Assembly (NCBI GenBank): GCA_947034895.1
Contig: OX344762.1
Coordinates: 87,042,981 to 87,106,980, forward strand
Direction: 5' to 3'
DNA: 64,000 nt
Source of the DNA: Rhytidiadelphus loreus
Lineage: Eukaryota; Streptophyta; Bryopsida; Hypnales; Hylocomiaceae
Shown: positions 35,718-48,914 of the stretch, piece by piece
Numbering within the stretch: position 1 is the first letter of the stretch
Layout of the letters: the number at the start of each line of letters is the position of its first letter
Made by a program: the position numbers and the translations under genes
The notes under the pieces: generated by a model
Told to the model about the DNA's origin: nothing
The model's input: the letters and a program-made list of their open reading frames with translations, nothing else
Database searches by the model: none

Positions 35718-36433
35718 AGGGTGATTGCAAGAAAGACCGAACGATTTTGGTAGCGTTTGGTCAAAAACTACATTTTTCTGTCTAGTACGAGGAGTACTAC
35801 AAAATGAAGCAATCTTGGCCGTTGATCTGAAAAATCAACGGTCAATAGTACTTTTGAGTACTTTATAATACTTAACAGTACTACTTAAAAAAAATGACAG
35901 TTTGTCACAAAAAATAGATAAAATTAAGTATAAATTAATAAAAATTAGAAAATCATGAATAAAGAAAAACTAAAAATTGGCCATTTATAAAGACTTGATA
36001 GTGATTACATTTCACCAAAAACTAGAAGTTGAAACCATTATGAAAGTTTGGAGTGCTATGCACAAGGGACCCCTATTTGCATGCATGTTGAAGACAGGGA
36101 ATTGTGTCTTTTTGAATTCCCTTTGGTGGGCATATGCCCATCTAGTGTGGGAATAGGCCAGAAAAAAATCAAGTGACCATCATGTTTTTGGATACTTCAT
36201 AGTACTAAAAAACCCTAAACCGCAAAGTGTGACAAATTAGCTAAATTGATATTTAATTATAAAATTATTTTTCAATTTTTTTGAAAAATAACAAATCTCA
36301 TGTCTTCTGAGTTAGCAATCTTCCATAAAAATTTCAAGTCCATTGGCTTCAATTTCCAAAAGTTATGGCCCAAACCAACTCCGTCACTTCAATTGTGACA
36401 CCTCGTAGGACCGGTCTTTCTTGCAATCAACCT
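35718..36433. mobile_element. Element with GATTGCAAGAAAGACC termini
   Basis: AGGGTGATTGCAAGAAAGAC and GTCTTTCTTGCAATCAACCT are inverted ends about 716 bp apart. Inside are two GGCCGTTGATCTGAAAAAT / ATCAACGGTC arms forming a small hairpin, common in plant miniature elements. The target duplication is unclear. Confidence 0.7.
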
Positions 36434-37459
36434 TTAGTCCCTCTCTAAAAAGACCTATTTGGTAGTACTATCCAACTTTGTCACAAAAAAAATTAAAGGG
36501 TTAAAAAAATATCATCATATTTGAGATACATAATAAATACAAATGAGAGGGTAGAGCTTGATTCTTAAGGTAGGATCACCTACAACAAAGAATTTTTTTG
36601 TAACAAGTATTATTGAGTGTCACAAAGCCCTCTTTTCTTAATTACACAAAGACAAATTACAATAGAGTCGGGTGGAATCCAAGATCACTTTTTTTTATTA
36701 CAATATGCAAAATTTATAAGAGTTCAAAATTGCATTGGTAGATTTTCTAGAACCACGCCATATTTTCAATGTCCACCCCTTGAAGAGAGTGCAATAAGCA
36801 TCTACTCTTTCCTTTAGTATTTAGGGCTCACTTTTGAAAACACACTTGGATTTGAATGATCTTACCTTATATTGCCACAAAAAGTAAAAAACCCTATTTG
36901 TATCATGTTACTATATATGTTCTTGAGACACATTATGGTCACTTTGTGTCAGTACAATACATTTGAAACCATCTCAAATGTAAACTACTTAGACATGCAT
37001 TAGTGGTGCAAATAGTGTGGCTTTCAAATCGTAGCCCGAATAGGAGTTCCTACCTTACTAAGAGCATTGCTACAACATGGAGGGCTAAATTTCCATGGCA
37101 TTGCCTATATGGTGGACTCCAAGTAGCTAGTGCGCCTAATGAGTAGGGAGCCAAGTAGCGTGGTCCACTGCTTACAGACAATGAATTAACAGACACTAGA
37201 GATTGAGAAGGAGGAGGTCATTGCCATCTCAACCCAATAATGTAGGAGTACCCATAACAAATAACTTAAGCATTTCAACGTGTAGGTCACAAAGAATTTG
37301 TTGAAAACTTGTGCTCAATGTGTACGAAAACCAACTCAAGGATGAATGCATACAAAACAGAAGATTTTTTTTCCAATGAACAACGCATCCATTTGTTGCC
37401 CACAATAGATCACCCTATTATAAAGCTATCACAATGAACATTAGAAGAGATTTTTGCGT

Positions 37460-37700
37460 TTTAAGAAACTATGAGTTCCCGGATTGTGGGAACTTCATGA
37501 ACGTTGATCTGACGTGGCCAGGCACCTACCACATCAGATATTATTAATCAATATATATATTATATATATAAATAATAATTTAATAAATTATTTTATTTTT
37601 AAATTAAAAATTATTATTATTATATTATGATTGTTCAGGGATGGTTCCCAAAAATGGGAACAACCCTGAAACAATCTCCCAAGTATATGAAATCTCCCCT
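37460..37700. mobile_element. GAGTTCCC..GGGAAC element, copy 1
   Basis: Blocks GAGTTCCC, CTGACGTGGCCAGGCACC, an AT-rich centre and GGGAACAACCCTGAAAC occur in the same order as GAGTTCCC, CTGACCTGGCCAAGCGAC and GGGAACAGCCTGAAAC at 41870-42170. The borders are not defined. Confidence 0.55.
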
Positions 37701-38059
37701 AATGGGGGCTATCCAAAATAGGTACCTCTACCTTCCATGAGGTAGGGTAGGGGTGGTGACACCCTCACATTTCCTTTGCATATACTACCAAGCGTATGTA
37801 AGGTAGAACTATCCATTACCACCATCCACACACCCAACTCCGACACCTAGGGAACCGCCCCATTTGCGTTAGTGATCCACCCATTACCATAATCTTACCA
37901 ACCTCAAAAATTCACTCCTTGTTGAAATGTCTTCAGTTTTTTTTGCAAATGACTTCTCTCAAACTTTTCAATCTCTGCAAAATGTGGGAGGAGCTCAGAA
38001 ACAATTTCTTCAAAATACCTAGATAACAAATCTGTATGGCAATGGGCAGTTCTACCTTA

Positions 38060-38765
38060 CATACTCTCCCGTTTCCATTGGGAGGACGCACCAGCCCCAC
38101 TTTGGTGGCATCGGTCGTGATTGCAAGGTGAGTTCTATCGGTGTCCAGTACTAACTTAAGCTACACCCCACGTTACGTTACCTTACCTGCGTCCCCGCCT
38201 AGCCCCGCCCGCGCCGCGTTGTTCATCATGTTTTCCAATTCCCAGTGAGTGACTGGGTGACGGACAAACAAAACGTTCCAAACAGTGTCTGTCAGTGGTC
38301 CTCTGGAGAAAGCCTGGTGACGACGGAGCCCCAGGGTCGTCACCAGGGACAACGCAAGCCCCGCCCCGCCCAGCCGGTTGCTAATGATTTTCACGTCAGA
38401 AACTGACTGACTGACTGAGGTGTCCCAACTGGAGCCAGATGGATGCATGAATAGTAGCTTAGTTAGTAGGGAGCAGTGGGAGAGAGAGAGAAGGGCCGAA
38501 CAGCGTAGCGTACGTAGCGTACGTAGTGTAGCCAACTTACAGCGGGTGTATTTAAAACATTCAACAGCGAGTCGGAGTGGCAGGGGGAAGCGTACAAAGA
38601 AACTTAACCACCAAGCACATTCAAGCAGCAGGAGAGGAGCAGCATCTCAGTGGTGGCTGGGGCGGCACAGGGAGAGCAGAGCACAGCAGAGACTCACTCA
38701 CGAAATCCCCAATCATCTCCTCCACTGGCCCAGTAGTAAGGTAAGGTAAGGTAAAACAGGCCCGC
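38060..38765 (+). promoter_or_regulatory. GC-rich island, possible orphan promoter/leader
   Basis: About 700 bp of GC-rich, non-repetitive sequence stand out inside the AT-rich repeat desert. They contain a TATA-like TATTTAAA at 38549-38556, a GTACGTAGC micro-repeat just upstream, a purine-rich leader-like stretch downstream and tandem splice-donor-like GTAAG units at about 38738-38752. No long convincing reading frame is present; a 120-codon minus-strand frame is low complexity. This could be the first exon of an unannotated plus-strand transcript, a non-coding RNA, or a translocated promoter fragment. Confidence 0.4.
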
Positions 38766-38829
38766 CATTGTGGTCAGAATGAGGAGTTTGACTACACATG
38801 GTTGCTGAAATTTTCCAATTTTTTTCCTC

Positions 38830-39090
38830 CCACAGTGCATGTAAGGTGGGTACACCCAAAACCGTCACTTTTTACTACTGAGCCTAGTTGCTATCATGAA
38901 ACTAGTCAAATTTTCACATATTCATGTTGGCAAGTGAAAGGAGGTTCCAACGCACCAAATAACGCCACATTTGGATACCGTATGCAAAAGTTATTAAGGG
39001 TCAAAGTTCATTTCTGAAAGCGCTCCATCCAAATAGGTACATAACTGAAATTCGAAATGTACAAACCTTCTAGATGGCGCTTTAAGGTCA
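38830..39090. mobile_element. AGGTGGGTACACCCAAAA element
   Basis: The left end AGGTGGGTACACCCAAAACC and interior marks TTGGCAAGTGAAAGGAGGTT and TACCGTATGCAAAAGTTATT define this family, also seen at 41286, 42619, 45330 and 62390-62955. Confidence 0.65.
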
Positions 39091-39114
39091 AGTGCCATTT
39101 AACAACATACTACC

Positions 39115-40067
39115 TTAACCCCTAAAGGTATTGGACTATGTTTTCACCAAAAACACTCCAAAACTGCCATTTCCATTACAAGGACCAAATTTTAGAAAAT
39201 TTGATTTTTTAGGCACATGTAACCGTAGGATCTTGTAGAAAACTTGTTTGAAAACATGTGGAAAAAATTTCAGAATATTCCGCCATGTAGATTGGAAGAT
39301 ATTAGCATTTGAATTTGCAAAAATCCAATTTTCTTCCCTGCGAAAAACCGGGCAGCTGCCCCTCACAAGGTCATATTGGTATACAAAAATGTCGAAAATG
39401 GTGGTTACTCTTCAAATTCATTTTTCAAGGCAAGTTGGCTACATGCTTGAAAATTTTGAGATCGTTTGGAATTGTACAACATGTAGAAAAAGAATAGTAA
39501 ATAGAAAAAACTACAGAATGATTCAAAACACTAAATTGTTAATAATTTATTTATGGAATTGTAAAATGAGAATCCCAATGGTTGTAATGTTGTAATGAAC
39601 AACCTACATCCAATGTTGTTGTTTTTTTCAAAAAATATTGAAAATTAAGCTCAATAATGGATTTGAAAGTTTATTTTAGAGTAGAGAATCCAACAAAACT
39701 AGAAATTGCCCGCAAACTAAAAAGCCTCATAACTTTGGACTCATTGATCGGAATGGAGTGATTCAAAGCTTTACACATATGTATAAACCTAATGAACTAA
39801 TTTCAAATTTTCAGTTTTGAAAAAAATGTTTTTTCAAAAAATTCAGAATTTTTTTTGGGCTGCCCGCCGAGCATACAAAATGACATTTCATTGAATAACT
39901 TTTTTTGTATGTATTCAAAAGCTATGAAAATTGTTGCGCCTTAAAGCTGCTCCTCGGGAAAATGTTGTGTGAAAATTACAAAGAAAAAACAAATAAACTC
40001 CATTTGTACTGAGCTGCCCAAAATCGCTATGTTGCCAAAAAAGGCAGTTTGGTCCTTTAGGGGTTAA
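39115..40067. mobile_element. TTAA-flanked element (953 bp)
   Basis: TTAACCCCTAAAGGTATTGG and TTTGGTCCTTTAGGGGTTAA are the ends, with exact TTAA at both sides. It is the uninterrupted counterpart of 31528-33813. At the site where that copy carries its insertion, this copy reads ATTACAACATTACAACC on the minus strand. Confidence 0.85.
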
Positions 40068-40527
40068 GGAAAGATAGGCATGTTTGGAGAAGCCAGTGAA
40101 ACCAATAGTATGTAAATTTTTTTTTCATGGCTAGAGAAAGAAGAAGAGCTGTTATTCCATTTTTTTTTCAGAATTTTCATAGTGAAAAAGAAATTTTGGT
40201 GATTTTTACAAGGCGAAAGTGCATCAATAGCTCATTACGCACGTACACTGCAACTGTAAAGAATATAAAAACACCAATGAATGGATCAAATGACAACTTA
40301 AAGTGTTCATGGCCCTCTCGAAATCATGCAAAACACATCTTAATTTAGTTTAGTTCCAACTTACAATTAAACATTACTACATCTCATTAACTACACTTCA
40401 CTTCCAGTGTGAGGTACATCATCATTCATTCATTACTAAATACTATATAGTACAATCACCTTTTCCACCCTGAAATTATTCTAGAATGAACCACTTTGGA
40501 TGGGTGGTTCTCAACATAAAAAGTCTA

Positions 40528-41133
40528 AGGTAAGAGGTTCATAAATCGCTCGTTCAAGAGTTAGTCTCCCTTTTTCATGTATTTCTTGAGATGAAAATAT
40601 TTTAGTATATTTTTCAGTGAAGGAGAAATAGATGAGGAATCTAACACAAATCATTCCATATTTTTTGAAGCATTATTGAATTAGTTATGAATTTTCAAAC
40701 ACTATTTGGCATAGGACCCATAGTTGTGATCAGTAGGCCTTGCAAACCCATATATGCGCAGTTTGAAAAAAAAATTGGCTTGGTTCAGTAACTAGCACTG
40801 CTACATGGAAAAAGGAATAGAATTTGTTTCTAAATGCATCCCTTTCTAAAACTGAAATGGATAGTTCAATAAATCATTATTTCAAAAAAATTAACACTTG
40901 AAAGAAGGTGGTTCAACAACCAATTCTTATTTTGAATATAATCAGGAGACACCTATCCACTCAGTTAAGAATGAATCCAATGGGACTCTGAAACCATTCA
41001 TTCAATTAGTAAAAACCAAGTCTTAACATGTTTCAATGTAATCCACAATTCATTTTCTCACAATCAACTATCCATTTCAGAGCCTCCTAGTGGATAGGTG
41101 CAAAAGCCTGAGCGGTTTATGAGCCCTCTCCTA
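40528..41133. mobile_element. AGGTAAGAGGTTC element
   Basis: AGGTAAGAGGTTCATAAATC and the inverted GGTTTATGAGCCCTCTCCTA bound about 606 bp with TA flanks. Confidence 0.65.
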
Positions 41134-41285
41134 TAGTACATCTCTCGCGATGGGTCATCTGACCACATTGGGTTGATTTACCTTATAAAGAAGGGGAGGG
41201 GAAGGGAGGGAGTACTTACAACCAATACTTTTTTTATGTGCAAAATAAACTATTTTAAAAAATAAATTTTAAAAATGGATGAATA

Positions 41286-41790
41286 AGATGGGTAGCCCCC
41301 CCAAACCGCCACTTTGTGGTCTTGTGATTTTTGTATGTATTATTAGATGGGTCAAATTTTCATTGGTTTTTCTTGTTGGCAAGTGAAAGGAGGTTCCAAC
41401 TCACCAATGAACACGACATTTGGATATTATATGCAAAAGTTAGGAAGGCTCAAAGTTTTTTTTGATAGAGATTTTGGAATTGTTTCTTCGATGTGCATAT
41501 GTTAACTATTGATTTTGGAGATGGATGCATAAGGTGGGTAGCTTCCCAAATTGCCACTTTGTGCTATTGTGCATAGTTATTAATATTATTTAGATTGGTG
41601 GAAATTTCTATATTTTATTGTTGGCAAGTGAAAGAAGGTTCTAATATATGTACAAAAGAATGTAAGCATTTGGATATTGGATGCAAAAGTTTTTTTTGGT
41701 ACCTACAAGTTTTGAAATCATTTCTTCAACATACATACGTATTGGTTTGGAAGATGTGTGTATAGTGATGATGGTCGTTTTTAGATAGGG
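41286..41790. repeat. Two adjacent AGGTGGG-family copies
   Basis: Two copies in the same orientation follow each other, starting near 41286 (GATGGGTAGCCCCCCCAAAC) and 41540 (AGGTGGGTAGCTTCCCAAAT). Both carry GTTGGCAAGTGAAAG. Confidence 0.6.
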
Positions 41791-41869
41791 TGTGATTTAC
41801 AATACAAAATTGGGTCTCGCATTAGGAACCGTCATCCTATACATTAGATGAGATTTACCTACCGGGAAG

Positions 41870-42170
41870 GGCCGCGAGTTCCCAAGTAGAAAACTGGACG
41901 AAAGTGGATGAAAGTGGACAAAACTGGCTGTTCGTAGGGCCTGCTGACCTGGCCAAGCGACTGCCACGTCGATTTTAAAAATAAATAAATAAATAAAACT
42001 TTGTTTTCCATTTTAAGAACTTTAAATTTTATTTTTTTATTTTTTATTTTTTTGAAAAAACAAACAAATTGTCAACCGTGTTCGATGGGGCCCGGGGGAA
42101 CGGATGAGGGAACGGAGTTGGGAACAGCCTGAAACGGCCCTCCAGCCCCCCCAAATCACATCTAATGGAA
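41870..42170. mobile_element. GAGTTCCC..GGGAAC element, copy 2
   Basis: Same block order as 37460-37700, with an (AAAT)n run in the centre. GC-rich ends surround an AT-rich middle. Confidence 0.5.
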
Positions 42171-42429
42171 GCCAACCTATACAATTATCTCAATTCTGGG
42201 AGGGTAGTGTAGAATACAATCTTTGGTGGAATGACGGAGTTGTTCACATCTATATACATGGATGAAACACATGGATGAGATATACCAAATGTGGATGAAA
42301 TAAAAATTATTCATTCATGAGTGTGGATATGCATCCAAAAAAGAGTGATCTAACCACTTTCTAAAACCAACCCTACATATTTTTGTCTTAAAGGTAGTGT
42401 CTCCATTCATAAGAGTCTTGGATTGCTTT

Positions 42430-42560
42430 GAGGTACTACATGATCCTACGGTTCCATGTTTTTTAATTTTTTTTTTCTTCTAAAATTTGGTACTTGTCTT
42501 AGAAATGAGAGTTTTAGAGTAGTTTTGGTGAAGACATAGTCTCTGACATTTAGGGGTTAA
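42430..42560. mobile_element. Truncated TTAA-type element end
   Basis: Matches the left end of 39115-40067 in reverse (GTGAAGACATAGTCTCTGAC, then ATTTAGGGGTTAA). The other end is missing. Confidence 0.65.
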
Positions 42561-42618
42561 ATTAATTCTTAGATTGTTGTTGGTTGAGGAGCCATATAAG
42601 TGACAATTTTGTTCACAA

Positions 42619-42895
42619 TAAGATGGGCTTCTCTCAAACGTGCCATTGTCCCTAAGCCACCATCTTCACTCTTTGTGTATCTCCCAAAATCAATCATATA
42701 CCTATGTGGAAGAAACTCCTTTAGAACTAAACTTTGTTCCTTCATAAATTTTGCATACAGTATCTACAAGTTTTTTGGTGCATTGGAACCCTCTTTTTGC
42801 TTGCCAACAAGAAAATTTGAAAATTTGACTAGTTTAATAATAGTAACCATGCACAAAAGTAAAAAATGGAGGTTTGGGAGAGAACTTACCTTATT
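42619..42895. mobile_element. AGGTGGG-family element
   Basis: AGATGGGCTTCTCTCAAAC and GTTTGGGAGAGAACTTACCT are inverted ends. This copy preserves the unfilled site of the nested element at 18979. Confidence 0.65.
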
Positions 42896-42980
42896 TATCT
42901 ATTTTTATTTTATTTTTGAAAGTTTATTTTGCACAAAAGGTGCCCTTCTCTCATTGATAAACAATGTTAGGGCTTTTTAC

Positions 42981-43180
42981 ACTTAGAGGCCGGGCCAATT
43001 TGCTATGTCAAAGACCAAGAATCCTCACTTGTGATTGGACAAAATCCTAAAATTGGTCCCAACTCCTTTACACCTAGAGGCCAGGCCAATTTGCTATGTC
43101 AAAGACCAAGAATCCTCACTTGTGATTGGACAAAATCCTAAAATTGGTCCCAACTCCTTTACACCTAGAGGCCGGGCCAA
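42981..43180. repeat. 91-bp tandem duplication
   Basis: A 91-bp unit occurs twice almost identically, with a partial third copy (ACCTAGAGGCCGGGCCAATT at 43163). Units differ at only a few positions, so the duplication is recent. Confidence 0.9.
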
Positions 43181-44552
43181 TTTGGTGCAATAAATTTTTT
43201 CATCCCCAAAGACATGATTTAGCATGGCCCAAGCTCACTGAATTGGGTGCACCAAAAATGGGAGACCAATTCTTGTTCTATCGGCCAATGTCAAACTTCA
43301 ATTAGAAAAGACCCTTTTCTATAAAATATATATATTTTTTAACAAATTAGATCCGTTGGATGTTGTGCAATCGGCCTCAAGGGGAATTAGCATGGACTCT
43401 AAGAATAAAGTGGTCCTGAAATTTTAGCCCTTCTTTCTCTCTTTCTTTTCTAGGTTTTATTGAATTGGCCTGTCTTCTTGGCCCCAAGGCCTTTACATAT
43501 GGAAAAATTGGCCCTTATTATAAGCTTATTCTAATGAGTAGTTGAGGACGACCTTTAGTCCAAAAGGGACTGAAATTTTGTACAATTGGCCCCATGAAAA
43601 ATTGACCCACCCTCTAAGTCAGGGTTTTTTTTTAGGCAATTTAATGCCCAATTTCCTCAAAAAAAAAAGGTCAGCTTCAAGCCTTTGTAAAAAAAAATGG
43701 GATAAATGACCCCAAAAATGCCAAAGCAAAATTATCTTGCCATGTTGATAGCCAGAAAGGTTCACAAAAAAACTTCAATGAAAAAAAAATGCTAGCATCC
43801 AAATGTGAAAGCACCGCTAAAAATGAAGATTATGCCAGTCTAATGAAGATTCTAAAATTTAATGTACATTTGAAGCCTAATTATGAATAATTTTTATTAT
43901 TGTTGTTGCCTAGTCACTCTTATCCACACATCTTCATGAAACCTCGTCCATCTCCATTTATTAGGAGATGATGCTAGGATTCCTTTAATTGGAGTAGGTG
44001 AGCTCCCATGTTGCCAACATTGTTGTTTTTCTTTGTTGAATGTTGTTTTTCTTCCTTGTCATTCCTGAAGGACCAACTTTGGAATAAGTTGGATGCCAAC
44101 TTGAGAGTGGTGGTTGGCATGAAGGCACAACAAGTGTACACAATCAAGAATTTCCCATATAAAGAATGTTTTCAATAGTAGGTTCACTTAGCTGAGCGGT
44201 ACCATTATGGTGTTATAAAGTAGTAAGTTTTTCTAGCTAGCATTGTTTGGATGTAGTTCCCCTTACTCATGCAATGATCATCCTTGCATGGTGATTGAAT
44301 TACTATTCACTTGTTTAGTTTCAAAATTGGCCCTTTTGTTTCCATCATCTATGCATGGTTTTAGAATTTGCCTTAGACAACATTTTTTGTTAATGAAGAC
44401 TGTCAATGAAGTCCAATTGCATTTTTTTCTCTTATTGTAGTAGCCTCCTAACTACTTTGAAAAATATTATCATTGTCGATGTTACAACAAAATTTTGAAA
44501 ATTCTTCCCTATTTTCATTCCCTACAATAACATGTTAATGTCAATTGTTTCT
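43181..44552. other. Unique spacer
   Basis: Rich in TTGGCCC words and poly(A) runs near 43660. No gene, RNA or repeat could be supported. Confidence 0.4.
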
Positions 44553-44804
44553 TCATAAGTAGGAAAAATATAGCCACCATGCCTCAAAATTGCTTACAAA
44601 AAAGCCACCTTCAGTTCTTGTCCAAAGTAATGAAGGAGCCAGAGAACTCAAAACCTTATTTGCAGGAAGGCCACATAGCCATTTGTCCCAAATCCAAAAA
44701 AAAATCCCTGCTCTAAGTGTAAAGCAACAGCCCTTATTATGGACATTCACCAAAGGTAAACAGTGATCCCAAAATGGGTTCAAGGTAATTAGCCAAATGT
44801 TCAT
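44553..44804 (-). pseudogene. Possible LINE reverse-transcriptase remnant
   Basis: A minus-strand frame contains GIFFWIWDKWLCGLPANK, resembling the FW.D.WL..G segment C-terminal to the polymerase in plant LINEs. It is short and not joined to other domains. Confidence 0.4.
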
Positions 44805-45329
44805 TTTTGAAAGATTTTTTTTGAATTTACCACTGAGGGCATGAAGAAATTAAGTAGCAACTGAGCAAAATTTGGCCAGTTTTGGGATTACTGGTAGCGA
44901 ACTTCTCTCCACTAAACAACCAAGAAATTATTGTTGACGGACTGAAGATTCCCTTTCAAATTTCAGTTAGCTTACTTTTCGTAACTTCTGAGTTGAAAAA
45001 AACGACCTCTGACCGTCAAATTCAAAAATTGGACCGTTTGGGGGCCAGCTCCCTTTAATTCCAAGTTTAGAGGTAAATAACCCACTGTGAACATTCTACT
45101 TAAAGTACCGCCAAAGTTGGCCCACATTCTAGTGGCTGGCCTGATTTGGTGGCCAACTTACTAATGGCGTGAAGTAGCTAACTGATCTTTGCTTATCAAT
45201 TCATTTGGTAGTTGAGCACTTGAACTCACCATAATTGGAAGTCTGTTAAAAGTATTAAAAGTTGCAGGCTTGTTTGGGGATGCCACTTGGCCATTGCACT
45301 AAATTAGGTATCCGACTTTTTACTTCAGC

Positions 45330-45560
45330 TAGAGCTCCTAATTATTATTATTACACTAGTCAAATTTTCATTGATTTTCTTCTTGGCAAGTGAAAGGAGG
45401 TTCCAACTCATCAAAGAACGTGACATTTGGATACCGTATGCAAAAGTCATGAAGGAATAAAGTTTGGTTCTAAAATAGTTTCTTTCACATGTGTACATAA
45501 TTGAATTTTGAAATTTCAAACTGAAGATGACGGTTTAGGGTCAGTGGCACATTAGGGGGG
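45330..45560. mobile_element. AGGTGGG-family element, diverged
   Basis: Carries GGCAAGTGAAAGGAGGTTCC and GATACCGTATGCAAAAG-type marks; the ends are degraded. Confidence 0.55.
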
Positions 45561-48500
45561 CATGTTACACATATACGGAAACACCACTTCTTGAGCTTCA
45601 GATAGCTTGGTTGTCAAAACGACGAAATTTTTTATGTGTAATTGTTGATATCCTTGTGAGAAACTCAACTCAAGTTGTTTCATATTTTTCGACACTTACA
45701 TAATACTCTATAGTATAGATTTTCAAAGTCAAATGCATAATTACTCATGTCACTAAATTAATCTTAAAAAATGGTCACCCATGAAGTAAAAGATGCTTCA
45801 ATTCCCATTGGTTGCCTCAAAGAACCCTTCAAGTATTGTTGGTTGTTCTAAATGAAAGATTACGGTAGTCTGGAGAGACATCAATAGTGACTTTCTTGCC
45901 ACCTGCTTCTTGGGGCCTTCTACACGACTAAGTACACGGTGCAAAATAGATTGTAGTGGAATTAGGTGTCTCTACCTTAGAAGTTTGAACTTGGAAGTGA
46001 TGATTGAATTAATGTGGTGGTATTTATTCATTTGTGAAAATAAAATAAATAGTATAGAGTATTGTCATGCTATGTAGATGGAAAGACCTCAAGGGTTGGG
46101 GATTCAAGCATCATATATGAACTTCACCTAATTTTTGCTACAATTTGTTAATGTGTGATTCAAAAATCAAATCTCGTGAATACAATCATGGTTGTTAGTG
46201 ACATTTGCTTAGTAATAGATCACTCTAATGGGAATTGCCACTAATGGAGTCTTGAAATGTTTCAAATACCAAAATATGATTGCACGCTATGAGCAAGGTT
46301 ACAATATTGTCAAAAGATGGTTGATGTAGCACGTTTGATTATTGTATAGTTTTTCACCAACAAACCACTTGACTCCTAAAATTATTTCATGTTTAATTCA
46401 AACCTTTAGAGACATTTTAACTTTGAAACCCATTCATTGTTTTCACATCCTAAAAGAATAATGTTCTTTGTGGAATGAAGTATACATTAAAAAATTGGAT
46501 GCTACACTTGAAGAATGAAGGTCACCTCCACATGTTGCCAAGTCACTCTATTTCCACATCTAATCAACACTCTTGATATATATATATACACATATCACTT
46601 TCCTTGTATTCATGAATCAAGTGTATGGTGTTTTCAAATTGAGTGTTCTATGTGTACAACAATTTATGATATTTACATGGCAAAATTCTAAAAAAAAATC
46701 ACAAAGTGTGTGCACTATTCCCATAATTGATACTTTACAAGTTTATCAAAATATTTAGGTAGAGCTTTCTTGCACCTTCAAATACATCTTCTTAATATCC
46801 TCAAATGCACACACTACACTGTGAGGGTAAGAGCAAATGCATTGGTGAGCTTCTTTACACATTAACGCATTAGGTAAAGTTTGGTCAAAGGTGTGAAGGT
46901 TCATGTGAAGGTTCTTTCTTATGAGCCTTGACAAGGATTATGAATGAAAACATGCTTTGGTTATGCTAATTAGTGGCAATGAGAAGGTCATTAATAATGA
47001 AAATGGTACTGGAGTAGGTACTAAGAATCAACACTCTTTTTGTGTTTTTTTTACATGTAAAGACATTTGGAAAATTGTTGTATTGTGCACAACCCTAAAA
47101 AAAACAAGTTGGATTTCAAAAATCTTTTGAATTTTGAGAATCTCATTTCATGATGCATGTGTCCTTCAAAAGGAGTCCAAAACTTATGTTTTGAATTGCC
47201 ATTGTCAAAACCTAGTTTGATCCCCCTCCCTAATGTATTTTCAAGAAATGTTTACCGTGACTAACTTCATCCATCAAAGTGATAAACTGTACAGTGGAGT
47301 GTAAGTCACATACTAATTAAGATTCCATGAATTTAACCTATTAGTGTAAGTGATACTAATTAGCAAAAGTTGCACTATTTGTAATATATTTAGATTAGTG
47401 GAAGATGGAATATTACAATATTTTACTAATTTCCCCAATTAAATTCTTTTGTAGTGCCACTAATTTTGAGCCTTCACTAATAGGATAAATCATTGTTGTG
47501 TAAACCAAGTCTTTAGTGCCATGCCATGCAATTTCTTGAGTTCTTTATGGAGGATAAATCACTTCATCTTGCCATCAATGTATATGGATTGACACTTGGA
47601 CTTATGTCCTCAAAACAATTACCTCAAGACATCCTTAATAGGACTTGGAAATAGGCTTGCCAAATATATCTCTATCTTTTACTGCTCTCTAATTGGAGTT
47701 TTATTTATTTATTTATCATTGGAAGTAGATTCAAAAGTACTTTGAATAGGTACAAGAAATCTATAATTTAGACATTAGACAATGAAAAAACCCTCCATCA
47801 AAAGTACACTAAAAGACCAGAATTCTAGATGTTGACAAAACTCGCTTACCAATGCAAAATTTGACTAATTCTACTCCTTAAAAGCTATGATGTTGACCAA
47901 ATTTTGCACTGGTAAATGTGGTTTGCCAATACTTCTATAATTTTTGTCTTTTAGTGTACTTTTGATGTGGTTTATTTTCATTGTCCAATGTCTAAGTTAT
48001 AGATTTCTTGTACCTAAGTATGCAAAGTACTTTTGAATGCGCTTCCAATGATAAATTTTTCATATGAGTGGAGTTGTAGGGTAATTGTGGTAATTTGATA
48101 ACTGAAATGCTCTAGCAGTATGCTAACTGTTTCCCCAATATTTCTTCAGTTTCAACCTAAGCTTAAAAGAAGTAAGAATCTACTGCTCCAAAATTTGATA
48201 GCACGGCTGAAATAAATGCTGGTGTACTGGAATTCACCTTAGTCTTCAAATTATTAGAGTAACATTCACATTATTACCAAACAGGCTCATTGATAATAAG
48301 AAGCCAACTGCAGGATTATTAGAAGCCAACTCCACACAGGTACAAAGGTATGATCAGAAAATTATGAGCGTGTACCCAAAAGAGTGTCCTAATGAATTTA
48401 GATGAATCATGTAGAATGTCCAACACTAGGACATTGAAATTAGGATAAGGATTTGAACTCAGAGCTCCAATACCTTTTGCATATAATATTGAAATTGCAT

Positions 48501-48914
48501 CTAAATCTCTAAAATTGCGGTTCGCTACTATGAGCCTATGAGCGACCAAAGTATCAGAACTCATTGGCACACGATCATGACGATTGACACACAATCATGC
48601 TTGCTTGTGAATTTACTGAAAAGCAACTTCATCCCAGATGGCATCTGTCCAACCGTGTATCTCTAAGAATGTTTTTGAACTGAGTCGACGTGATGTGGAG
48701 CTCCTTACAAATGAATTGCAGCACTGGCATCACACATGCCATCCGGCCCAGAACCATAATATCCTCTGACACAGATCAACAAGAAAAAGACAACAATATA
48801 AAGCCACAAGAGAATAACAGGTGGTGGTTTCAGTAACAGTGTCATGAATAAGAATCTCTACAATGTTTGTCCAAAATTCCCTCAAAAATACTGTCTAAAT
48901 TTTTACTAAAACCA
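45561..48914. other. AT-rich spacer, no gene seen
   Basis: Two partly complementary stretches at about 47,730-47,840 and 47,930-48,050 share GTACTTTTGA and ACAAGAAATCTATAA-type words in inverted orientation, so a diverged inverted-repeat element may lie there. The part adjoining 48914 is probably 3' untranslated region of the next gene. Confidence 0.4.

Noticed and set aside
38173..38535. 120-codon minus-strand frame in the GC-rich island
   Set aside because: Its start is built on a CTACGTACG micro-repeat and it shows no conserved motif.
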